Below, in pieces: positions 16,205 to 25,893 of a stretch of DNA of 64,000 nt. The stretch's first letter is position 1. Every line of letters starts with the position of its first letter. A program made the translations under genes and the position numbers. The notes below the pieces were generated by a model, which worked only from the letters and a program-made list of their open reading frames with translations, made no database searches and was not told the origin of the DNA. The stretch is taken from contig DDTN01000046.1 of NCBI GenBank assembly GCA_002344355.1, positions 180,524-244,523 on the forward strand, written 5' to 3'. Origin of the DNA: Proteobacteria bacterium UBA2363. Lineage in GTDB: Bacteria > Pseudomonadota > Gammaproteobacteria > Xanthomonadales > UBA2363.

Positions 16205-17532
16205 GGACGGCTCCGGTCGGCGGTGGCGATGCGCTCGCGCCAGTCGCGGGCGCGCGCCAGCACGGCGTCGGTGTCGATGTCGCACAGCGCACCGGCGCGC
16301 AGGCGCCGGCGGCCGTCCAGCCAGACCTCGCGGACCTGGTCGCGGCCGGCCGCGTAGACCAGTTGCGAGACCGGGTCGTAGACCGGCTGGGTGGCCAGGG
16401 CGGACAGGTCGACGGCGATCAGGTCGGCGCGCTTGCCGGCCTCGACCGAGCCGATCCGCTCGTCCAGGCGCAGCGCGCGGGCGCCGTCCAGGGTCGCCAT
16501 GCGCAGCACCCGGGCGGCCGGCAGGGCGGCGGCATCGCCGGCCACCGCCTTGGCCAGCAGGGCGGCGCTGCGCATCTCGCCGAACATGTCCAGGTCGTTG
16601 TTGGAGGCGGCGCCGTCGGTGCCGAGGGCCAGGTTCACCCCGGCCTGGTCGAGCGCGTGGGTCGGACAGAAGCCGCTGGCCAGCTTGAGGTTGGATTCCG
16701 GGCAGTGGATGACGCTCACCCCGGCATGGGCGCACAGCTCGATCTCGGCGGCGCTGAGCTGGGTCATGTGCACGGCCAGCAGCCACTCGTTGACCAGGCC
16801 GAGGCGCTGCAGGCGGGCGAGCGGGCGCACGCCCTGCGCCCTGCGCGCCTCCTCGACCTCGTGGGCGGTCTCGTGCACGTGCATGTGCACCGGGATGCCG
16901 AGCTGGTCGGAGAGCAGGCGGATGCGCTCCAGCGAGGCGTCCTTCACCGTGTAGGGGGCGTGCGGGGCGAACGCGGTCGACACCAGCGGGTCGCCGCGCA
17001 GTTCGTCGTGCAGGGCCAGGGCCTTGCCGAAATAGGCGTCGTCGTCGTCGGCCCAGGCGGTCGGGAAATCGATCACCGGCAGGCCGACCACCGCGCGGAA
17101 CCGGTGCCGGCGGTAGGTGGCGGCGATCACGTCCGGGAAGAAGTAGTTCTCGTTGCAGCAGGTGGTGCCGCCGCGCAGCATCTCGGCGATCGCCAGCTCG
17201 ACGCCGTCGCGCACGAAGTCCGGGCCGATGAAGCGCGCCTCGGTCGGCCAGATGTGCTGGTTGAGCCAGGTCATCAGCGGCAGGTCGTCGGCCAGCCCGC
17301 GCATCAGCGTCATCGGGTTGTGCACGTGGGCGTTGACCAGGCCCGGCAGCAGCACGTGGCCGGGCAGCGCGACGTGTTCGGCGGCGCCGAAGCGGGCGCG
17401 CGCCTGGGCGGCCGGCTGCACGGCGAGGATGGCGCCCTCGTGCACCGCCACCGCCATGCCGGTGCGCGGCTGGCAGTCCGGGGCCACCGCCACCAGCCAC
17501 TCCGGCTCGATCAGCAGGTCGATCGGCTGCAT
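16201..17532 (-). CDS. mtaD: 5-methylthioadenosine/S-adenosylhomocysteine deaminase, TRZ/ATZ family
   Basis: A 443-residue amidohydrolase that deaminates MTA and SAH to inosine derivatives. Metal ligands are visible in NAHVHNP (HxH), HVHETAHE and the later LGTDGAASNN (Asp). PHAPYTV and VIHCPESNLKL are typical of the TRZ/ATZ subgroup. It begins the four-gene minus-strand operon mtaD-ubiG-gph-squalene synthase-like, each joined by a four-base overlap. The start ATG at 17532 gives the usual N-terminal beta-strand region; GATCC-rich upstream sequence has no strong ribosome binding site. Confidence 0.9.
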   Translation of the reverse strand: MQPIDLLIEPEWLVAVAPDCQPRTGMAVAVHEGAILAVQPAAQARARFGAAEHVALPGHVLLPGLVNAHVHNPMTLMRGLADDLPLMTWLNQHIWPTEARFIGPDFVRDGVELAIAEMLRGGTTCCNENYFFPDVIAATYRRHRFRAVVGLPVIDFPTAWADDDDAYFGKALALHDELRGDPLVSTAFAPHAPYTVKDASLERIRLLSDQLGIPVHMHVHETAHEVEEARRAQGVRPLARLQRLGLVNEWLLAVHMTQLSAAEIELCAHAGVSVIHCPESNLKLASGFCPTHALDQAGVNLALGTDGAASNNDLDMFGEMRSAALLAKAVAGDAAALPAARVLRMATLDGARALRLDERIGSVEAGKRADLIAVDLSALATQPVYDPVSQLVYAAGRDQVREVWLDGRRRLRAGALCDIDTDAVLARARDWRERIATADRSRP

Positions 17533-17655
17533 CGTGATCCTGTGTCGGTTTGGGACCGGCAGTCTAGCCGGGAAGCCGCCGGGAGGCGGCCCGCGCCGCG
17601 GCGCCCCGGGCGGCGGCGCGCGTCCGGGCGGCGCCGGACGCGGGGCCCGGACCGG

Positions 17656-18225
17656 CTACTTGCCGACGCGCGAGACGTAGGCGCCGGTGCGGGTGTCGAT
17701 CTTGATGGTCTCGCCGTTCTCGACGAACAGCGGCACGCGCACGGTGGCGCCGGTCTCCAGCTTGGCCGGCTTGCCGCCGCCGCTGGCGGTGTCGCCGCGC
17801 ACGCCCGGGTCGGTCTCGACGATCTGCAGCTCGACGAAGTTCGGCGGCACCACGGTGATCGGGCTGCCGTTGTAGAGGGTGACCACGCAGCCTTCCTCGC
17901 CCTTCAGCCACTGCGCGGCGTCGCCCATCGCCGCGGCGTCGGCCTGGTACTGCTCGAAGCTGTCCGGCTGCATGAAGTGCCAGTACTCGCCGTCGCTGTA
18001 GAGGAACTGCATGTCGGTGTCCATGACGTCGGCGCCCTCGACGGTGTCGCTGGACTTCATGGTGCGCTCGACGACGCGGCCGGTCTTCAGGTTGCGGATC
18101 TTGATGCGGGTGAAGGCCTGGCCCTTGCCCGGCTTGATGAAGTCGGTGTCGACGATGGTGTAGGGATCGCCATCGACCAGGATCTTGAGGCCGGTCTTGA
18201 CGTCGTTCAGGCCATAGCTAGCCAT
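17656..18225 (-). CDS. efp: Translation elongation factor P
   Basis: Relieves ribosome stalling at polyproline stretches. The 189-residue length and the three-domain OB-fold layout match EF-P. The modified lysine lies in KPGKGQAF; counted from the ATG it is Lys34, exactly the residue beta-lysylated in the EpmA/EpmB pathway. The divergent neighbour is epmB, which supports that modification route. GAGCTCC is upstream of the ATG. No epmA in the window. Confidence 0.96.
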   Translation of the reverse strand: MASYGLNDVKTGLKILVDGDPYTIVDTDFIKPGKGQAFTRIKIRNLKTGRVVERTMKSSDTVEGADVMDTDMQFLYSDGEYWHFMQPDSFEQYQADAAAMGDAAQWLKGEEGCVVTLYNGSPITVVPPNFVELQIVETDPGVRGDTASGGGKPAKLETGATVRVPLFVENGETIKIDTRTGAYVSRVGK

Positions 18226-18295
18226 GGGAGCTCCGGAAGGCTGTGGGGACGGGCGCGGGCGGCGTAGAATCGCGGACCGCCCCGGCAGACCCGCA

Positions 18296-19300
18296 ATGAT
18301 AGCCGCAAGCCCGGCCCACCCGCAGCCCTCCGACTGGCGCCGCCTCTGGCGCGAGGCGGTCACCGACCCGGCCGAGCTGCTCGCCCGGCTCGGCCTGGGC
18401 GACCAGGCGGCGGCGCTGCTGCCCGGCGCCGACACCGGCTTCCCGGTCCGGGTGCCGGCCGGCTACCTGGCGCGGATGCGCCCGGGCGATGCCGCCGACC
18501 CGCTGCTGCTGCAGGTGCTGCCGCGCGCCGCCGAGCTGCTGGACGCCCCGGGCTTCGTCGAGGACGCGGTCGGCGACGGCGCCGCGCGCGCCGCCACCGG
18601 CGTGATCCACAAGTACGCCGGGCGGGTCCTGCTGGTCGCCACCGGCGCCTGCGCGGTGCACTGCCGCTACTGCTTCCGCCGGCATTTTCCCTACGCGCGC
18701 GAGCTGGCGGCGCGCGAGGACTGGCGCGCGGCGGTGGCCTGGATCGCGGCCCGGCCGGACGTCCACGAGGTGATCCTGTCCGGCGGCGACCCGCTGTCGC
18801 TGCCGACCGCGCGCCTGGCCAGCCTGACCCGGCAACTGGCCGGCATCGGCCACGTCCGCGCCCTGCGCCTGCACACCCGCCTGCCGATCGTCCTGCCCGA
18901 GCGGGTCGATGGCGAGCTCCGCCAGTGGCTCGCCGGCCTGCCCTGGCCGGTCGCCGTGGTCGTCCACGCCAACCATGGCAACGAGATCGACGCCGCCACC
19001 GGCACCGCCCTGGCGGCGCTGCGCGACAGCGGCGCCACCGTGCTCAACCAGTCGGTGCTGCTGAGCGGCGTCAACGACCGGGTCGACACCCTGGCCGAGC
19101 TCAGCCACCGCCTGTACCGGGCCGGCACCCTGCCCTACTACCTGCACCTGCTGGACCGGGTGCGCGGCGTTGGCCATTTCGAGGTCGACGAGGCCCGGGC
19201 ACAGGCCCTGCATGCCGGGCTCAGGGCCCGCCTGCCGGGCTACCTGGTGCCCCGGCTGGTGCGCGAGATCGCCGGAGAGGCCGGCAAGACGCCGGTCTGA
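18296..19300 (+). CDS. epmB: EF-P lysine 2,3-aminomutase EpmB
   Basis: Radical SAM enzyme that turns L-alpha-lysine into R-beta-lysine for attachment to EF-P by EpmA. A 334-residue protein with the CX3CX2C cluster motif CAVHCRYC (Cys119, 123, 126), followed by EVILSGGDPLSLP and RLHTRLPIVLPER, all diagnostic of the KamA/EpmB family. The ATG at 18296 is preferred; an upstream in-frame stretch is inside the divergent promoter region with efp. A TAGAAT at 18265-18270 is a plausible -10 element. Confidence 0.93.
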   Translation: MIAASPAHPQPSDWRRLWREAVTDPAELLARLGLGDQAAALLPGADTGFPVRVPAGYLARMRPGDAADPLLLQVLPRAAELLDAPGFVEDAVGDGAARAATGVIHKYAGRVLLVATGACAVHCRYCFRRHFPYARELAAREDWRAAVAWIAARPDVHEVILSGGDPLSLPTARLASLTRQLAGIGHVRALRLHTRLPIVLPERVDGELRQWLAGLPWPVAVVVHANHGNEIDAATGTALAALRDSGATVLNQSVLLSGVNDRVDTLAELSHRLYRAGTLPYYLHLLDRVRGVGHFEVDEARAQALHAGLRARLPGYLVPRLVREIAGEAGKTPV

Positions 19301-19477
19301 CCGGCGCTGCGTGCCACGGCAGGAGCCGGCAAGCGTGATCCAGGTCCGTTCCCGGCACGGCCCGCTGTGGCGCGCTGGCGCCATTTCGGCCCATACTGGC
19401 CCGGCCGGGGGCGGGCCGCCGTCCGGCCGGCCGGGCGGCTTGGCGTCCGGGCGAATGACCCGTGGGAATCTACCGAC

Positions 19478-21544
19478 ATGGCGACTGCGCCCGTCCGGAT
19501 CTGTTTCGTCGACGACCTGCTGGAGAACGCCGAGCGCCTGGTCAGCGTGCTGCGCAACGCCGGCCTGGCGGTGCGGCCCAACCACGTCGCCGACATCGAG
19601 GACTTCGCGGAGCTGATCGGCAAGGAAGCCCCGGACCTGGTCCTGGTCAGCGTGCCCGGGCCGATCAACCCGGCCGACCTCACCGACCAGATCGGCCGCG
19701 CCGGCAAGGACGTGGCGGTCATCGTCCTGGTCGAGCAGATGGACGGCGAAGTCCGCATCAAGGGCTTCGACGATGGCGCGGTCGCGGTCGAGCTGCGCCA
19801 GCCGGCCCTGGTGGTGGCCGTGGTCAAGCGCCAGTTCGAGCAGCTGCGCACCCGCCGCGAGGTGCGCAAGCTGGAGACCGCGCTGCGCGAGAGCGAGCGC
19901 CGCTGCGACGCCCTGCTGGACAGCTCGCGCGATCCGGTCGCCTACGTGCACGAGGGCATGCACATCCGCGCCAACCGCGCTTACCTCGAGATGTTCGGCT
20001 TCGACGACTTCGAGGACATCGAGAGCATGCCGCTGCTCGACCTGGTCGCCAGCGCCGACGCCGAGGGCTTCAAGGCGGTGCTCAAGCGCATGGCCAAGGG
20101 CGAGCCGCCGCCGGACAGCCTCGAGCTGCACCTGCGCAACCAGGGCGGCGAGAGCTTCCCCGGCCGCATGGAATTCTCCAGCGCCAACTACGCGGGCGAG
20201 CCGTGCGTGCAGCTGATCATCCGCAAGCCGGCCGAGGACCCGGCGCTGGCGGCCGAACTGGTGCGCCTGAAGGAACGCGACCTGGTCACCGACCTGTACA
20301 ACCGCACCTATTTCACCAGCCTGCTCGAAAAGGCCGCCGACGAGGCCGCCGGCGGCAAGCGCAACCATGCCCTGCTGCTGCTGGAACCCGACGATTTCGC
20401 CAACCTGCAGACCCAGGTCGGCGTCGGCCAGGGCGACCTGCTGCTGGCCGACCTCGCCAAGGCGACCGCCGCGGTGCTCGGACCCGACGACGTCGCCGCG
20501 CGCTTCAGCGACCACCAGTTCGCGGTGCTCACCACCAGCGCCCACCTGGATGCCGCGCGCGAGCTCGCCGACCGCATCCGCCAGCGCATGAGCGACCACA
20601 TCTTCGAGATCGGCCAGCGCTCGATCTCGCTGACCATGAGCGTCGGCGGCGCGCTGATCTGCGAGAAGCTGAACCGGGTGCCGGCCCTGCTCACCCAGGC
20701 CACCGCGACCTGCCGCGCGGCGATCGCCGAGGGCGGCAACCGGGTGATCCTGCACGACCCCTACGCCGAGGAGCGCGCGGAGTCCTCGCGCAACGCCCAC
20801 TGGCAGCGCCTGGTCAAGGAGGCGCTCGGCCACGACGACGGCTTCGTGCTGTTCTACCAGCCGGTGGTGTGCCTGCAGGGCGGCGACGGCGACTACCACG
20901 AGGTCCTGCTGCGCATGAACAGCCCGCGCGGCGAGATCCTGCCCAGCTACTTCCTGCCGGCCGCGCAGCAGTCCGGGCTGATGCCGCAGATCGACCGCTG
21001 GGTGGTCAGCCATGCCCTGCGCAAGCTGGCCAGCTACGGCAAGAAGCCGCCGACCTTCTTCGTCAGCCTGAGCGCCGAGACCCTGGAGGACGAGACCTTC
21101 GCGGGCTGGCTGGCCGAGCAGGTGCGGCAGCACCGGGTCAGCGGCGAACGCCTGGTGCTGCAGCTCAGCGAGAGCGAGGCGGCGACCAGCGTGAAGCAGC
21201 TCAAGACCCTGCTCGGCCACCTGTCTCAGCTGCACATCGCCTTCGCGATCAAGGACTTCGGTGCCGGCCTGGCGTCCTACCAGCTGCTCAAGCACGTCCC
21301 GGCCCAGTACCTCAAGGTCGACAAGAACTACCTGTCCGACTTCGCCGGCAATACCGAGTTCCAGAAGAAGGTCACCGAGATCTGCGAGAAGGCGCATGCC
21401 AGCGGCATGATGGTGATCGCCCCGCACGTCGCCGACATGGCCAGCGTCAGCGTCCTCTACCAGTGCGGCGTCAACTTCGTGCAGGGCAACTTCCTGCACG
21501 AGCCGGCGCGGACCATGGCTGCCGGCGCCGCCGCCGCCGGGTGA
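19478..21544 (+). CDS. FimX-like c-di-GMP effector (pseudo-receiver, PAS, degenerate GGDEF and EAL)
   Basis: A 688-residue regulator. Residues about 1-125 form a receiver-like domain whose phospho-acceptor position reads LVLVSV, with no Asp, so it is a pseudo-receiver. A PAS domain (about 145-255) follows, then a GGDEF domain whose signature is degenerate (FSDHQF), then an EAL domain (about 430-680) with EVLLRM in place of EALxR and KDFGAG in place of DDFGTG. This is the FimX layout: c-di-GMP binding without turnover, controlling type IV pilus assembly and twitching. QGNFLHEP at the end retains the binding-pocket surroundings. No pilus genes are next to it. Confidence 0.85.
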   Translation: MATAPVRICFVDDLLENAERLVSVLRNAGLAVRPNHVADIEDFAELIGKEAPDLVLVSVPGPINPADLTDQIGRAGKDVAVIVLVEQMDGEVRIKGFDDGAVAVELRQPALVVAVVKRQFEQLRTRREVRKLETALRESERRCDALLDSSRDPVAYVHEGMHIRANRAYLEMFGFDDFEDIESMPLLDLVASADAEGFKAVLKRMAKGEPPPDSLELHLRNQGGESFPGRMEFSSANYAGEPCVQLIIRKPAEDPALAAELVRLKERDLVTDLYNRTYFTSLLEKAADEAAGGKRNHALLLLEPDDFANLQTQVGVGQGDLLLADLAKATAAVLGPDDVAARFSDHQFAVLTTSAHLDAARELADRIRQRMSDHIFEIGQRSISLTMSVGGALICEKLNRVPALLTQATATCRAAIAEGGNRVILHDPYAEERAESSRNAHWQRLVKEALGHDDGFVLFYQPVVCLQGGDGDYHEVLLRMNSPRGEILPSYFLPAAQQSGLMPQIDRWVVSHALRKLASYGKKPPTFFVSLSAETLEDETFAGWLAEQVRQHRVSGERLVLQLSESEAATSVKQLKTLLGHLSQLHIAFAIKDFGAGLASYQLLKHVPAQYLKVDKNYLSDFAGNTEFQKKVTEICEKAHASGMMVIAPHVADMASVSVLYQCGVNFVQGNFLHEPARTMAAGAAAAG

Positions 21545-21583
21545 CCCGCGGCGGCGGCCGGTGTCCCCGGCGGCGGGCATGTC

Positions 21584-21611
21584 CGGCCGCGAGCGCCGGG
21601 CGCCGCGGCCG
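21584..21611. terminator. Hairpin between convergent fimX-like and msrB genes
   Basis: Arms CGGCCGCG (21584-21591) and CGCGGCCG (21604-21611) enclose a further short inverted repeat. It lies in the 82-base gap between two convergent genes, suggesting a shared bidirectional terminator, though no T-run is present. Confidence 0.4.
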
Positions 21612-21626
21612 TCGTCCGCAGCCCGC

Positions 21627-22025
21627 TCAGCGCGGCCGGAAGTCCAGCGCCGCAGAGTTGATGCAGTAGCGCAGCCCGGTCGGCGCCGGGCCGTCCGGGA
21701 AGACATGGCCCAGGTGCGAGTCGCAGCGCGCGCAGCGGGTCTCGATGCGGCGCATGCCATGGCTGCCGTCGGCGTGCTCGGCGACCGCCGCCGCCTGCAC
21801 CGGCGCCGTGAAACTGGGCCAGCCGGAGCCGGAATCGTACTTGGCGGCGCTGTCGAACAGCGCCTCCCCGCAGGCCACGCAGGCGTAGACGCCGTCGCCG
21901 TGGTGGTCCCACCAGCGGCCGCTGAACGGCGGCTCGGTGGCCGAGCAGCGGCACACCGCGTACTGCTCGGGGGTCAGTCGCTGGCGCCATTGCGCCTCGT
22001 CGGCCGGCAGGTCGGTCGTCTTCAC
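21627..22025 (-). CDS. msrB: Peptide-methionine (R)-S-oxide reductase
   Basis: Repairs methionine-R-sulfoxide in proteins. The 132-residue protein has the two zinc-binding CxxC pairs (CVAC; CARC in CARCDSHLGHVF), the substrate motif YDSGSGWPSF and the catalytic Cys in LRYCINSAAL. The GTG at 22025 is chosen because AAGGAG lies eight bases upstream and this gives the usual MsrB length; a 19-residue upstream extension is unlike the family. Divergent from lptD with a 131-base gap. Confidence 0.93.
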   Translation of the reverse strand: MKTTDLPADEAQWRQRLTPEQYAVCRCSATEPPFSGRWWDHHGDGVYACVACGEALFDSAAKYDSGSGWPSFTAPVQAAAVAEHADGSHGMRRIETRCARCDSHLGHVFPDGPAPTGLRYCINSAALDFRPR

Positions 22026-22156
22026 GATGCGGGCTCCTTGTCTCGAGGGGGGCGCGCTGGCAGGCGGGTGCCGCCGCGGCAACCGGCGCTCCCGACATTG
22101 AGCCGGGCACCGCCGTATGCGATCTTACCGGCCCGCCCCGTCGAGCCCGCGTCGCC

Positions 22157-24439
22157 TTGGACCGCCCCCGCCCTCCGCTCCGCCGGGCCCTGCTGCCTGC
22201 CGTCGCCGCCCTGCTGCTGGCGCCCGCGCCGGCACCGGCGCAGGACTGCCTGCCCGGCGACCTCGACTGCCAGGCGCAGGCGCGTCGCTTCGCGCTGTGC
22301 AAGGTCAACCGGCTGCTGCCGTTCTACCGGGACGATCTCGGGCCGGCCAGCGCCCGCGAGGCGGCCGAGATCTGGATGGACGCCGAGCGCTTCGACGTCA
22401 GCGACCGCCAGCGGATCACCCTGGAGGGCGCGGTCGAGCTGCGCCGGGCCGACCAGTTCCTGGCCGCCGGCCGGCTCGACTACGACACCGTGCTGCGCCA
22501 GTACGCGGTGCCCGGGCCGATGACCTACCAGGACCAGGGCCTGCTGCTGTCGGCGCAGCGCGGCGAGGGCGATCTCGCCGCCGGCACCGCGGTGATGGAA
22601 GGGGTGCGCTACCAGTTCCTGAGCGGCCGCGGCAACGGCCGCGCCGAGCGGATCGAGGTGCTCACGCCGGAACGCGCGCGGATGCAGTCGATGAGCTTCT
22701 CCACCTGCGACATCGACTCGCCGGACTGGGAGCTGCGCGCGCGCCGCATCGACATCGACCAGGCGACCGGCACCGGCCGCGCCCGCGGCGCGACCCTGCG
22801 CTTCCTGGGCGTGCCCCTGCTGTACGTTCCCTACGGCGAGTTCCCGATCGACGACCGCCGCAAGACCGGCCTGCTCTACCCGACGGTCGGGCGCTCCAAC
22901 ACCGGCGGCCTGGACGTCACCCTGCCCTGGTACCTCAACATCGCGCCGAACTACGACCTGACCCTGTATCCGCGGGCGATCAGCGAGCGCGGCTACATGC
23001 TCGGCGCCGAGTTCCGCTACCTGGTCGCGCCCGGCCACCGGGGACGCCTGTTCGGCACCTGGCTGCCCGACGACAAGGACTACGGCGACAGCCGCGGCTA
23101 CCTGGAATTCGACCACTACAGCCGGCTCGGCGCCCAGTGGTGGCTGGACGCCAGCATCCGGCAGGTCTCCGACGACCGCTACTTCGAGGACCTGGGCGAT
23201 TCCCTGAGCATCGCCGCCACCAGCATCCTGCCGTCCCGGGCGGGGGTCCACGGGCGCGGCGAGGAATGGAACGCGGCGCTGACCTTCGACGTCTACAAGA
23301 TCACCGACCCGACGCTGCCGCCCGGGCTGGAACCGTTCCGGCGCCTGCCCCGGATCACCTTCGACAGCCGCCACGACCTGCCGCTCGGCCTGGTCGCCGG
23401 CGTCGACAGCGAGCTGGTGCGCTTCACCAAGAACCGCGGCCCGGAATCCGGCACCCGGCTCGACCTGTACCCCTACCTGGCGGCGCCGATCGAGCGCGCC
23501 GGCTGGTTCCTGCGGCCCGAGCTGGGCTGGCGCCAGACCGAGTACGAGTACGACCTGGGCCAGGGCAACCGCAGCGCCAGCCGCGGCCTGCCGGTGTTCA
23601 GCCTGGACGGCGGCCTGGTGTTCGAGCGGCCGCTGGCCTGGCGCGGCCGGGAGCTGCTGCAGACCCTGGAGCCGCGCCTGTTCTACCTGAACGTGCCCCA
23701 CGAGGACCAGTCGACGCTGCCGGTGTTCGACACCCAGGAGCTGACCTTCGGCTTCGGCCAGCTGTTCCGGCGCAACCGCTTCGTCGGCGCCGACCGCCAG
23801 GGCGACGCCAACCAGGCCACCGTGGCGGTGACCTCCCGCCTGCTCGACGCCGGCGACGGCCGCGAGCGCGCCAGCGTCAGCCTGGGCCAGATCCGCTATT
23901 TCCGGCCGCAGCGCGTCCAGCTGCCCGGTCGGCCGGTGCTGGACGCCAGCGGCTCGGCCTACGTCGGCGAGGTCGGCGTGCGCCTGTCCGACGACTGGTA
24001 CGCCAGCTTCGGCGGCCAGTGGAACCCGCAGACCGACCGTACCGACCTGTCCAACCTGCGCCTGCAGAAGCGCTTCGGCGAGCGCGGCGTCGCCAACTTC
24101 TCCTACCGCTACCGGCGCGACTCCCAGCAGCAGCGGACCTTCCTGGAGCAGCTCGACCTGTCCGGCTACTACGCGCTGAACGAGCGCTGGCGCCTGGTCG
24201 GCCGCTGGAACTGGTCGATGCTCGACAAGACCACCCTGGAGGGGCTGGGCGGCATCGAGTACGAAAGCTGCTGCTATGCGGTCCGCCTGCTGGCCCGCCG
24301 GTACGTCCGCAACACCGAGGGCGACCGGAACAATGCGGTCTATCTCGAGGTCGAGCTGAAGGGCCTGGGCAACCTCGGCCGCAAGTCCGAGGACGTCCTG
24401 CGCCGTGCTATCGTGGGCTACACCCGCTACGGCGAGTAG
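22157..24439 (+). CDS. lptD: LPS-assembly protein LptD
   Basis: Outer-membrane beta-barrel that, with LptE, inserts lipopolysaccharide into the outer leaflet. The 760-residue protein has a signal peptide ending at PAPAQ, a periplasmic OstA-like domain (about 50-210) with TCDIDSPDWELRARRI, and a C-terminal barrel from VPYGEFPIDDRRKTGLLYPT onward. Cysteines DC near residue 30, TCD, and the pair ESCCYAV near the end fit the inter-domain disulfides of LptD. The start is TTG, the only candidate that includes the whole signal peptide; no strong ribosome binding site. First gene of lptD-surA-pdxA-rsmA. Confidence 0.93.
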   Translation: MDRPRPPLRRALLPAVAALLLAPAPAPAQDCLPGDLDCQAQARRFALCKVNRLLPFYRDDLGPASAREAAEIWMDAERFDVSDRQRITLEGAVELRRADQFLAAGRLDYDTVLRQYAVPGPMTYQDQGLLLSAQRGEGDLAAGTAVMEGVRYQFLSGRGNGRAERIEVLTPERARMQSMSFSTCDIDSPDWELRARRIDIDQATGTGRARGATLRFLGVPLLYVPYGEFPIDDRRKTGLLYPTVGRSNTGGLDVTLPWYLNIAPNYDLTLYPRAISERGYMLGAEFRYLVAPGHRGRLFGTWLPDDKDYGDSRGYLEFDHYSRLGAQWWLDASIRQVSDDRYFEDLGDSLSIAATSILPSRAGVHGRGEEWNAALTFDVYKITDPTLPPGLEPFRRLPRITFDSRHDLPLGLVAGVDSELVRFTKNRGPESGTRLDLYPYLAAPIERAGWFLRPELGWRQTEYEYDLGQGNRSASRGLPVFSLDGGLVFERPLAWRGRELLQTLEPRLFYLNVPHEDQSTLPVFDTQELTFGFGQLFRRNRFVGADRQGDANQATVAVTSRLLDAGDGRERASVSLGQIRYFRPQRVQLPGRPVLDASGSAYVGEVGVRLSDDWYASFGGQWNPQTDRTDLSNLRLQKRFGERGVANFSYRYRRDSQQQRTFLEQLDLSGYYALNERWRLVGRWNWSMLDKTTLEGLGGIEYESCCYAVRLLARRYVRNTEGDRNNAVYLEVELKGLGNLGRKSEDVLRRAIVGYTRYGE

Positions 24440-24533
24440 CCCGCCTCCCCTGCCCGCCAGGGCACGGCGGCGGCCGGCCCCGGCCATCGAGCTTCCACCG
24501 GCGCCCGCGCGCCATCGACGCAAGCCACCGACC

Positions 24534-25841
24534 ATGAACCTGCTCCCCCGCCTGTTCCTCCTGGCCCTGATGCCGCTGGCCGCCATGCCGGCGCTGGCAC
24601 AGTCGCTCGACACCCAGCCGCTCGACGGCATCGTCGCCGTGGTCGACGAGGACGTGATCCTGCGCAGCGAACTGCAGCGCGCGGTCGCCAACATCGTCGG
24701 CCAGTACGGCGGCCGCACCGGCCAGCTGCCGCCGCGCGACGTGCTCGAACGCCAGGTCCTGGACCGCCTGATCCTGGTACGCCTGCAGGCCCAGCGTGCC
24801 GCCACCACCGGCATCCGGGTCAGCGAGCCGGAGATCGACGGCGCCATCGCCGACGTCGCCCAGCAGAACGGGCTCAGCGTCGACCAGCTCCGGCAGTCGC
24901 TGGCCCAGGACGGCTTCAGCTTCCCCGAGTTCCGCGAGACCATGCGCGACGAGCTGATGATCCAGCGCATGCGCCAGCGTTTCGTGCAGACCCAGGTCGC
25001 GGTCAGCGACAGCGAGATCGAGGCGGTGCTGGCCAGCGACGCCAGCCTGGGCACCGAGGTCCGGCTCGGCCACATCCTGGTCGCGGTGCCGGAGGGCGCC
25101 GATGCCGACACCGTGCGGGTCGGCCGCGAGAAGGCCGAGGGCGTGCGCCGGCTGATCGACGAGGGCATGGAGTTCAGCGCCGCGGCGATCCGCTACTCGA
25201 ACGCGCCGAACGCGCTCGATGGCGGCGAGCTGGGCTGGCGCGGCGTCAACGAGGTGCCCCTGGTCTTCGTCGACCTGGTCAACTCCCTGCGCCCGGGCGA
25301 GACCAGCCCGCCGGTGCGCGGGCCGGCCGGCTTCCACATCCTGAGGCTGTACGAGCGGCGCAACACCAGCCAGCGCGTGGTCGAGCAGTTCAAGGCGCGC
25401 CACATCATGATCGGCGTCGACGAGCTGACCAGCAGCGAGCGCGCCCGCGCCAAGGCCGAGGAACTGCGTGCGCAGCTGCTGGCCGGCGCCGACTTCGCGG
25501 AGCTGGCGCGCGCCCACTCCACCGACCACAACACCGCGCCCCTGGGCGGCGACATGGGCTGGTTCCCGGTCGACGGCTACGGCAGCGGCGTCGGCACGGT
25601 GATCGCCCGGCTCGCCGACGGCGAGCTGTCCGAGCCGTTCCAGACCGACGTCGGCTGGCACGTCATGCTGCGCGAGGGCACCCGCCAGCAGGACGTCACC
25701 GAGTCCTACCAGCGGGCGCAGGCGCGCGAGGCGATCCGCGCCCGCAAGGCCGAGGAGGAATGGGACCGGTACGTCCGGCGCATCCGCAACGAGGCCTACG
25801 TCGAGAACCGCATCGAGATCGGCGCCGACGGCGCCGGCTGA
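24534..25841 (+). CDS. surA: Periplasmic chaperone/peptidyl-prolyl isomerase SurA
   Basis: Escorts unfolded outer-membrane proteins such as LptD to the Bam machine. The 435-residue protein has a signal peptide (to ALAQ), the SurA N-terminal domain (VDEDVILRSEL), and two parvulin domains: VRLGHILVAV to FHILRLYE (about 175-280) and KARHIMIGVDEL to WHVMLREG (about 285-385). A short C-terminal helix completes the chaperone module. Starts 94 bases after lptD and is probably co-transcribed. Confidence 0.95.
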   Translation: MNLLPRLFLLALMPLAAMPALAQSLDTQPLDGIVAVVDEDVILRSELQRAVANIVGQYGGRTGQLPPRDVLERQVLDRLILVRLQAQRAATTGIRVSEPEIDGAIADVAQQNGLSVDQLRQSLAQDGFSFPEFRETMRDELMIQRMRQRFVQTQVAVSDSEIEAVLASDASLGTEVRLGHILVAVPEGADADTVRVGREKAEGVRRLIDEGMEFSAAAIRYSNAPNALDGGELGWRGVNEVPLVFVDLVNSLRPGETSPPVRGPAGFHILRLYERRNTSQRVVEQFKARHIMIGVDELTSSERARAKAEELRAQLLAGADFAELARAHSTDHNTAPLGGDMGWFPVDGYGSGVGTVIARLADGELSEPFQTDVGWHVMLREGTRQQDVTESYQRAQAREAIRARKAEEEWDRYVRRIRNEAYVENRIEIGADGAG

Positions 25842-25893
25842 CCGTCCCCGCCGGCGCCGGCCCGCGGCCGCGCCGGCCCCCGTGCGCACCGAC

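Noticed and set aside
18218..21760. A 1180-codon open frame opposite epmB and the fimX-like gene
   Set aside because: A GC-rich antisense shadow; composition is low-complexity Val/Ala/Gly/Gln and the real genes have full domain matches.
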